Program-made: the position numbers and the translations under genes
Assembly (NCBI GenBank): GCA_963580005.1
Contig: CAUZJR010000163.1
Coordinates: 1-10,713 of the forward strand
Length of the DNA stretch: 10,713 nucleotides
Reading direction: 5' to 3'
Origin: UBA8437 sp963580005
GTDB lineage: Bacteria > Planctomycetota > Planctomycetia > Planctomycetales > Planctomycetaceae
In this document: in pieces, positions 5,599 to 10,713 of the stretch
Layout of the letters: the number at the start of each line of letters is the position of its first letter
How positions within the stretch are numbered: the first letter of the stretch is position 1
Notes under the pieces: generated by a model
Told to the model about the DNA's origin: nothing
What the model saw: the letters and a program-made list of their open reading frames with translations, nothing else
Databases searched by the model: none

Positions 5599-7427
5599 CG
5601 TGCTGCGGTTTCCTTGACCGATCGCTTCTTCATCGATTCCAGCAGCTCAACCAGGTTCAGCTTCGCGTAGGGCCGCTCGGCCGCCGGTTGGTTGTGACTG
5701 GCGTTGGCCACGTAGAACACTCTATCGGCGGGTACGAACAGCACGTTGTGCAGGTTCGACTTCATGGCGACCGGTCGGCTCATCAGCCACTTCCCCAGTT
5801 CGGCGTCAATCTGTCCGTACCGCGACTGGACCCGTTCCCTGAGCGTCGCCAGTCGGCTTCCAGCCGACAGGACCACGGCATCGGGGATGCCTGGGCCGAG
5901 TTTCGGATGCGATTGCCCGGGCAGAATCCACTCAATCTTCTCGGGAGTGGCTGCCACGCCCACGGCTCGATTGGTTTTTCCGTCGGCAAACACGTAGTAG
6001 TACTCGCAGGTCCGCGGGCTCGCCTCCCAGAGTCTCATCACGTCTTCCAGCGTGTGAGCTTCTTCGAGAGCGCGGCGCATCAGTGTCGCCATCGGCGCCC
6101 CGTCCCATTGGCCCTCTCCCTTGCCCCCCATTTCACCCAGCGACACGCCCCTGGCGTTCATTCCGCTGACGCTGCCGATGAATCCGGCGTAACCGACGTT
6201 GGCAAAGGGGATGCGGCCGTCGACGTGAACGATGAACGTGGTGGCGGCGTCCTGCAGACCGATCGTGGTCATGTAGTCGAGCACGCGGCCGTGGTAGAGC
6301 TTTCCGTCACGGGTGGCTTTCCCAAACACCGCGAACCCCGAACAGTGAAACAGCTCGGGGAAGACGTTCAGTGCCTGCACCAGCTGGTTGTCGAGTTTCA
6401 GGGCGGTGGCCAGGGCTCGAGTTTCTCGCTTGTGTCGTTCGGGGATGTGAGGCGAGAGTCTGGCGTAGGCGGCCTGCAGGTCGTGCCGGAACCAGCGGCC
6501 GCTGCGGATGGTCTGGGCGGTGCCGAAGGCGTACAGCACCGAGTCGATGCAGGCGGTGGCTTCGGAGCCGAGCAGCTGTCCATGGGCACGCCCGATCTGT
6601 TCGGGAGACCCATGCAGCAGCACGACACGTTGGCCGTCGATGAATCGAACCTCGCCGTTTGCGACCTGGCGAGGCATCTGTGGTGGCTTGGTGAGCAACG
6701 GGGACGGCCAGAGCACTTCGAAGGTGCGACGCAGGCCGCGAGCCAGTTGCCGTTCGAGCTCGTTGCGAGGAATCCGGGTCACCCGGTAGCCGGGCCACTC
6801 GTCAACGGCGGCCGCCGGGGTGGGAGTCTCGAGCAGGAGGAGATTCAGGGACCACGAGCTGAACTTCGCCAAGAGCCCGCCATCGGGGCCGACACGCAGG
6901 CCGTCGGATTTGTTTTTCGGTTGGCCGAGAAGTCCGGCGAGGTACTTGCTGGAGGATTCCGGCGGCTGAGTCATCAGCCAGGCGAGCGCCAGGCTGGCCT
7001 GTGTGCGGGCGGTGAACAGACGTCCGGTGACGCCCAGCGGTGCCAGGTGGTCGCGTGAGGGTGTGTCTCCCCGTCCCAGAAACACGACGCGGTGCCTGGG
7101 CAATGCGAAGGCCGTCGCGGACTGGCGTCGCCGGATTTGCACCGCGTAGTCGGCGTGCATCACGTCGAGGTCGAACGAGTGGCGATCGTACATGGCCAAT
7201 CGCAATGTGATCGTCTGCGGCTTACCGTTGACCGGGAGCTCCAGTCGACCTTCGACCTGAAAACGGGCCTTGCGACCGGCCAGGGCGTCCAAAAGCGGAG
7301 TCAGTGCCTGGGCCACCTCGGTCGGACTGGCCGGCTTGGCAGCGGCCCAGACGGCAGGCGTCTGCGACCATCCCAGTACGACGCCAACGACGCTGGCAAC
7401 AAGCAGTTGACAGGAAATGCGATTCAT
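5595..7427 (-). CDS. Secreted C45-type autoproteolytic acyltransferase/hydrolase with an extra N-terminal domain
   Basis: 610 residues from ATG 7425-7427, chosen because it begins a clean signal peptide (MNRISCQLLVASVV..., cleavage near AVWA-A at 28-29) and lies just downstream of a promoter-like element. The frame is open back to 7562, but that extension reads like untranslated leader. Residues about 240-610 fit peptidase family C45 (acyl-CoA:6-APA acyltransferase/choloylglycine-type Ntn hydrolases): 'HGSPEQIGRAHGQLLG' (272-287), then 'LFHCSGF' with Cys362 as probable nucleophile exposed by self-cleavage, 'HGRVLDY' (379-385), 'GFIGSVSGMNARGVSLGEMG', 'YYYVFAD' and a C-terminal 'ANASHNQPA'. 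These enzymes cleave or transfer amide-linked acyl groups; the substrate is unknown. Residues about 35-240 form a separate beta-rich domain resembling LolA-like outer-membrane lipoprotein-carrier folds (tentative). Coupled by ATGA to the sulfatase gene. Confidence 0.85.
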   Translation of the reverse strand: MNRISCQLLVASVVGVVLGWSQTPAVWAAAKPASPTEVAQALTPLLDALAGRKARFQVEGRLELPVNGKPQTITLRLAMYDRHSFDLDVMHADYAVQIRRRQSATAFALPRHRVVFLGRGDTPSRDHLAPLGVTGRLFTARTQASLALAWLMTQPPESSSKYLAGLLGQPKNKSDGLRVGPDGGLLAKFSSWSLNLLLLETPTPAAAVDEWPGYRVTRIPRNELERQLARGLRRTFEVLWPSPLLTKPPQMPRQVANGEVRFIDGQRVVLLHGSPEQIGRAHGQLLGSEATACIDSVLYAFGTAQTIRSGRWFRHDLQAAYARLSPHIPERHKRETRALATALKLDNQLVQALNVFPELFHCSGFAVFGKATRDGKLYHGRVLDYMTTIGLQDAATTFIVHVDGRIPFANVGYAGFIGSVSGMNARGVSLGEMGGKGEGQWDGAPMATLMRRALEEAHTLEDVMRLWEASPRTCEYYYVFADGKTNRAVGVAATPEKIEWILPGQSHPKLGPGIPDAVVLSAGSRLATLRERVQSRYGQIDAELGKWLMSRPVAMKSNLHNVLFVPADRVFYVANASHNQPAAERPYAKLNLVELLESMKKRSVKETAAR

Positions 7428-7471
7428 CGTGAGGTCGTCCACGTGCTGGTTGAAAAAGCCACGACTGACCG

Positions 7472-7501
7472 GTTGTAACGCGCGTGGCTGCAGGTTCACA
7501 A
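7472..7501 (-). promoter_or_regulatory. Weak promoter candidate for the C45 hydrolase / sulfatase operon
   Basis: On the minus strand TTGTGA (7496-7501) and TACAAC (7472-7477) are spaced by 18 bases, each with 4 of 6 consensus matches. The -10 lies 44 bases before the ATG at 7425-7427. If real, it supports that start over the in-frame ATG at 7560-7562, which would lie upstream of the promoter. Confidence 0.28.
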
Positions 7502-7564
7502 CACCGTCCTGGGCAGGCCAGTCACAACAAGGGACGTCGGGAGGCTGGCGGCCGACCAGCATGC

Positions 7565-7591
7565 AATCCGCCGCGTGATGATGCGGCGATT
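7565..7591 (-). terminator. GC-rich hairpin after the membrane/SRPBCC gene
   Basis: CGCCGC (7569-7574) pairs with GCGGCG (7583-7588) around an 8-base loop. After a one-base bulge at 7568, AAT (7565-7567) also pairs with ATT (7589-7591). It sits about 30 bases past the TAG of the minus-strand membrane/SRPBCC gene and before the C45 promoter candidate, where a terminator would be expected. There is no U-tract after it on the minus strand, so intrinsic termination is doubtful. Confidence 0.25.
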
Positions 7592-7619
7592 TGAAGGGGC
7601 GTTCAGCGGTTCTGGTCGG

Positions 7620-9056
7620 CTATCGTGCCGTTTCGGATTCGGCGAGTTGCTTGATGTGGTCGAGCACGCGGTCGTGGATCTTGCGGATCGAGAGGTCCGA
7701 CCAGCGTGTCCAGTAGGCCTGGGGAAACATCTCGAAGGTGTACCACGTGCGTCCCTCGAGCCGTGTGCGTCCGCCGGGAAGCGGCACCAGGCGGAATTCA
7801 CCTCGACGGCTCTTGAGCAGCTGGTCGCCGATATGAGGTGGGTGCACGTGCCGATAGGGACTCAGTTCACGCATCGGATCGGGCTGGCTGGTCACGTCGA
7901 ACGCCAGGTGGTGTGGACGGTCCCAGGTGGTGATGGGCTCGACAAACGACCCGGTGGTGAATTCACAGTACCGAATGGCTCCCACTCCCTGGCCTTCGAT
8001 TCGGGCCCGCATCGGGCAGGCGATGCCGATGCGGAAGAACCAGTCTTCGGGTTCGGCCAGATCAGGAAATGCGACAACATATTTCCAGACGGTCTCGGGG
8101 GGCGCGTCGATTTCGATGCGACTCGTGACAACGTATTCGGGTGTCTCGGGAGGCTCGACGGTTTCGACTCCGGCCATCAACGGCAGTACCAGCAGGATGC
8201 CGACAGTCTGTGGCATCGTGGTCTGGGTGGCACAAGCGACCGCCTTGCCCAGCAGAGCGCCGAAGACGACCAGGGGCAGGACCAGGGGAACTGCCATCAG
8301 GATGCAGATCATGCCTTCCAGTGCAAAGGCCAGCAGACAGCCGCCCGCCGCGAGTGACATGAACAGTGAAACCATGAACGTGGAAAGCCACGACTGACCC
8401 CGGCCGAAGTTGTAGATGAACCCGTTGACGCAGCCCATCAACAGTGGGGCGCCGAAAAACAGAGCGATTCCGTATGTGCCCATGACATAAATGCCCAGCC
8501 ACAGGCTGACGAGACCCAGTACAACGCTGGCCAGGGTTGCCAGCAGGGCCCGGGCGGGTGCCAGGAAGCTGCCGCGTGGTGCAGGAGGCGGAGCCGGGGA
8601 CATCTCCCACTTCGTCAAACGGTGTGTCGAGGCAACTGCCAGGATCAGCATCACGACCAGGTTGAGAAGCGGGACCAGGATCAGGACTCCCAGCCAGGGA
8701 CTGGATCCCGCGTTGGCAGCCCTCCGCACGCTCATCGAAAACGCGATCCAGATGAAGGGAAGAGTCCAGGCCAGCATGGCCCAACTCAGCCACTCGGGGG
8801 CCAGTTCAAGAATCGCCGCGCGATCGTTGAGCAACGGGGTGAGGAATTCCCAGGGCGTCAGGACATGGTCGGCCCAGTGGTAGACCGCCAGGGCCTCGAC
8901 ACAGTACTTGAACAGCATCAGCAGGAAGCCGCTCACGGCGTAGACGCCGCGGGGCACCTCGTCATGCAAGCCAAACCAGACACGCCACAGCGGTGCCTTC
9001 GAGTCGGGTTCCAGCGGCGTGAGTGCGTCGGGGATCGGTGGTTCGTAGTAGGACAT
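7620..9056 (-). CDS. Multi-pass membrane protein fused to a C-terminal SRPBCC domain
   Basis: 478 residues from ATG 9054-9056 to TAG 7620-7622. The N-terminal part looks DUF805-like: 'WRVWFGLHDEVPRGVYAVSGF' followed by hydrophobic segments at about 37-59, 88-110 and 120-142, with the 'SMSVRRAANAGSSPWLGVL' loop between the second and third. More helices follow at about 166-192, 196-216, 224-246, 248-274 and 284-297. Residues 308 to the end form a soluble SRPBCC/polyketide-cyclase-like domain: 'YVVTSRIEIDAPPETVWKYVVAFPDL', 'GVGAIRYCEFTTGSFVEPITTWD', 'GEFRLVPLPGGRTRLEGRTWY' and a final amphipathic helix. This suggests a lipid or hydrophobic ligand handled at the membrane surface (inference). There is no signal peptide and no clear Shine-Dalgarno (CAACTGATCCCCGA before the ATG). 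It is divergent from the TolC-like gene. Confidence 0.85.
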   Translation of the reverse strand: MSYYEPPIPDALTPLEPDSKAPLWRVWFGLHDEVPRGVYAVSGFLLMLFKYCVEALAVYHWADHVLTPWEFLTPLLNDRAAILELAPEWLSWAMLAWTLPFIWIAFSMSVRRAANAGSSPWLGVLILVPLLNLVVMLILAVASTHRLTKWEMSPAPPPAPRGSFLAPARALLATLASVVLGLVSLWLGIYVMGTYGIALFFGAPLLMGCVNGFIYNFGRGQSWLSTFMVSLFMSLAAGGCLLAFALEGMICILMAVPLVLPLVVFGALLGKAVACATQTTMPQTVGILLVLPLMAGVETVEPPETPEYVVTSRIEIDAPPETVWKYVVAFPDLAEPEDWFFRIGIACPMRARIEGQGVGAIRYCEFTTGSFVEPITTWDRPHHLAFDVTSQPDPMRELSPYRHVHPPHIGDQLLKSRRGEFRLVPLPGGRTRLEGRTWYTFEMFPQAYWTRWSDLSIRKIHDRVLDHIKQLAESETAR

Positions 9057-9252
9057 TCGGGGATCAGTTGCGGGAAGCGGCTGACCAAGGCGGACTGGTC
9101 GTTTCCGTCGTTGACCGTCGCAGCTTCCCTATTCGCTAAAGATTGCACAACCGTCGCAACGATACGAGAAGGTAGGGATCGCGTCGTGTGGCGACGCAGG
9201 TTCCCGTTCCAGATACTGGGCGGCGAGGGTGCCGCTGTGGTGCGAGTGTTGG
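9057..9252. promoter_or_regulatory. Divergent intergenic region with a 9-bp direct repeat
   Basis: 196 bases separate the starts of the divergent membrane/SRPBCC and TolC-like genes, so promoters in both directions are expected here. ACCGTCGCA occurs twice in the same orientation, at 9114-9122 and 9150-9158, 36 bases apart and so on similar helix faces only approximately. A weak plus-strand promoter candidate is TTGACC (9111-9116), 18 bases, GCTAAA (9135-9140), which would lie between and overlap the repeats. I found no convincing minus-strand promoter. Operator function is a guess. Confidence 0.3.
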
Positions 9253-10713
9253 ATGTCGTTGCTGAATCATGCCCGCGGCCTGTTGCTCGGCATGCTGGGT
9301 GGGCTCGCGTTGCTCGGGAACTCCGGTTGCACGCGGGATCGGTACCACCGAGCCGCTGACCGTGACACGCTGCGGATTCTGAGCGAGAAGGCCGACGAAC
9401 GGCCGTGGGTCCTGCCCGAACAATTCACAGTCAACACCGATCCCAGGTCGCGACTGTTTGATAACAGCGACCCGGATGACCCGTCCTTGCCCGACCCGGG
9501 CCCGGATCTCTACACGTACAACGTTCCGCGATTGAGGCCAGAACGGGAGCCCGAGGCGCCGACTGAGGCGCGGATGCCTGTCGGGACCGGTGACGGCTGG
9601 CAGGCGCGGCCCCGCACGAGGCAATCGGCTGATCGACTCACAGTCTCTCGCTGGGTTCCCAACGGTGTGCGGCAGGTGTCTGCAGAGGCTCCGGCCGCGT
9701 CGCAGGCGTACACCGAGACCCAGGTTGGACTGACGATCCAGCCGATTCCCAAGTCGTACTGGGCTGCGATTCCACCGGTCTGCCTGGCCCGCATGCTGGA
9801 ATTCGAGAGTGTGCGGCAGGAGTACCTCAGGACGTTTGGCTCGGCTGCCCCGAAATCGCTTCGCGACCAGGCCCAGAAACTCACCTTCCCCGACATTGTC
9901 ACCCTGGCGAGGCTCAACAGCCGCGAATACCAGTCACAAAAGGAGGCCTTGTATTCCTCGGCCCTGGCACTGACTCGCCAGCGGTACAACTACATGACCA
10001 AGTTCTCCGCCTCGGGAAACGGCGCGTCCCTCGATTACGACCATGTCCGAGTCGATGGAGACAAGTCCAACTCGCTCTCGGTCCCCTCCTCGCTCGCCGC
10101 CGACCGCATGGTCGCACTGGGAGGCACCGCCGTGGCACGTTTTGCCAACACCGTCGTGCTGACGCTGGATGGGCCTCAGGGCTTCGCCAAGGACATCAGC
10201 TCCAACCTGCTGTTCGAATTCAGCCAGAGCGTGTTTCAGCGGGATGTGCTGCTGGAACCCCTGATCCAGTCCGAGCGCAATGTTGTCTACTCGGCCCGCA
10301 ACTTCGCCCGCTACCGCAAGACGTTCTACTTTCAGCTGGTCCAAACGTATTACCAGGACCTGCTGAGCACGTATCGAAGCATCGAGATCAACACCCAGAA
10401 CTACTTTGGCGTGGTCCGTGCGCTGGACCAGGCTGAGGCCGAGGTGCGCTCGGGCGTCAACAGTGCTCAGCCGAGGTTCCAGATCGACCAGATCGAACAG
10501 AACATGCTCTCGGGCCGACGTGGCCTGATCAACTCGTGCAACAGTCTCGAAACCAGCCTCGACCGGCTGAAGCTGACCCTGGGCCTGCCGACCGAAACAC
10601 CGATCAACATCGACCTGTCCGAACTCGAGACACTGACGTTTCGTGATGAGATCGAAGTGTCGGGCGAACTGGTGCGGAGGGCCCGGTTGCGGCTCGTCGA
10701 GCAACTTGCCAGT
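9253..10713 (+). CDS. TolC-family outer-membrane efflux lipoprotein, 3' end beyond the window
   Basis: 487 codons are visible with no stop, so the gene runs off the right edge. ATG 9253-9255 begins a lipoprotein-like signal (MSLLNHARGLLLGML...NSGC, Cys26); the lipobox is imperfect (N at -3). GTG 9229-9231 is an in-frame alternative but only lengthens the n-region. The mature start CTRDRYHRAAD and 'NTDPRSRLFD' (61-70) resemble planctomycete TolC-like proteins. A Pro/Arg/Glu-rich, probably disordered segment (about 75-160) precedes the efflux-protein repeat, which begins near 208: 'LTFPDIVTLARLNSREYQSQKEALYSSAL'. It continues with long amphipathic helices ('QTYYQDLLSTYRSIEINTQNY', 'RALDQAEAEVRSG') and 'LDRLKLTLGLPTETPINID', as in OEP proteins. 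It would form the outer-membrane channel of a tripartite exporter or type I secretion system; any pump or adaptor gene would lie outside the window. A weak ribosome-binding site precedes it. Confidence 0.85.
   Translation, partial: MSLLNHARGLLLGMLGGLALLGNSGCTRDRYHRAADRDTLRILSEKADERPWVLPEQFTVNTDPRSRLFDNSDPDDPSLPDPGPDLYTYNVPRLRPEREPEAPTEARMPVGTGDGWQARPRTRQSADRLTVSRWVPNGVRQVSAEAPAASQAYTETQVGLTIQPIPKSYWAAIPPVCLARMLEFESVRQEYLRTFGSAAPKSLRDQAQKLTFPDIVTLARLNSREYQSQKEALYSSALALTRQRYNYMTKFSASGNGASLDYDHVRVDGDKSNSLSVPSSLAADRMVALGGTAVARFANTVVLTLDGPQGFAKDISSNLLFEFSQSVFQRDVLLEPLIQSERNVVYSARNFARYRKTFYFQLVQTYYQDLLSTYRSIEINTQNYFGVVRALDQAEAEVRSGVNSAQPRFQIDQIEQNMLSGRRGLINSCNSLETSLDRLKLTLGLPTETPINIDLSELETLTFRDEIEVSGELVRRARLRLVEQLAS

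Noticed and set aside
5577..7058. 493-codon plus-strand open frame opposite the C45 hydrolase.
   Set aside because: It is low in family-like motifs and antisense to a well-supported secreted enzyme; long antisense frames are common at this base composition.
7428..7562. N-terminal extension of the C45 gene to the ATG at 7560-7562.
   Set aside because: The extra 45 residues would precede a normal signal peptide, read like non-coding sequence, and overlap the promoter candidate and leader.
9136..10704. Long minus-strand open frames opposite the TolC-like gene.
   Set aside because: They are antisense shadows in GC-rich coding DNA; the plus strand shows a coherent lipoprotein signal and efflux-protein motifs over 487 codons.

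Overview
The window is GC-rich bacterial DNA, most likely from a planctomycete (Planctomycetota). The reasons are a periplasmic sulfatase lipoprotein, a Tat-exported TIM-barrel 'sugar isomerase' starting MHRRGFLQ, a membrane protein ending in a DNPYANP-type tail, and an outer-membrane efflux lipoprotein whose mature end (GCTRDRYHRAAD) resembles planctomycete TolC-like proteins. This placement rests on protein style; there is no rRNA or other phylogenetic marker here.

Layout: the left edge holds the 3' end of a plus-strand gene with a carbohydrate-binding-like jelly-roll domain (1-453). It converges on a long run of minus-strand genes, read from high to low coordinates: a multi-pass membrane/SRPBCC fusion (9056-7620); a secreted C45-type autoproteolytic hydrolase (7427-5595) translationally coupled by ATGA to a sulfatase lipoprotein (5598-4060); a four-helix membrane protein (3931-3347) followed 21 bases later by a COG4276-like SRPBCC protein (3325-2822); a secreted thioredoxin-like protein interrupted by one in-frame TGA (2686-1538); and a Tat-exported TIM-barrel protein (1490-540). 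At the right edge a TolC-family lipoprotein (from 9253, running off the window) diverges from the membrane/SRPBCC gene across a 196-base intergenic region.

The main find is the gene at 1538-2686. Two open frames lie in the same reading frame and are separated only by TGA (2432-2434). That codon directly follows a Cys and falls, by hand alignment, at the N-terminal Cys of the thioredoxin CxxC. A perfect 6-bp hairpin with a G-first GUG loop begins 13 nt after the TGA, with the loop 19 nt downstream, matching the usual geometry of a bacterial SECIS element. I read it as a candidate selenoprotein of a family I do not recognise. A nonsense mutation or sequencing error is the alternative, and no Sec machinery is in the window to decide it.

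Most products look exported or envelope-bound (sulfatase, C45 hydrolase, thioredoxin-like protein, TIM-barrel protein, TolC-like lipoprotein), so the region looks like envelope and periplasm housekeeping and polymer processing rather than a mobile or defence island. I saw no tRNA, rRNA, CRISPR array, insertion sequence or phage gene. No intergenic stretch exceeds 200 bases.
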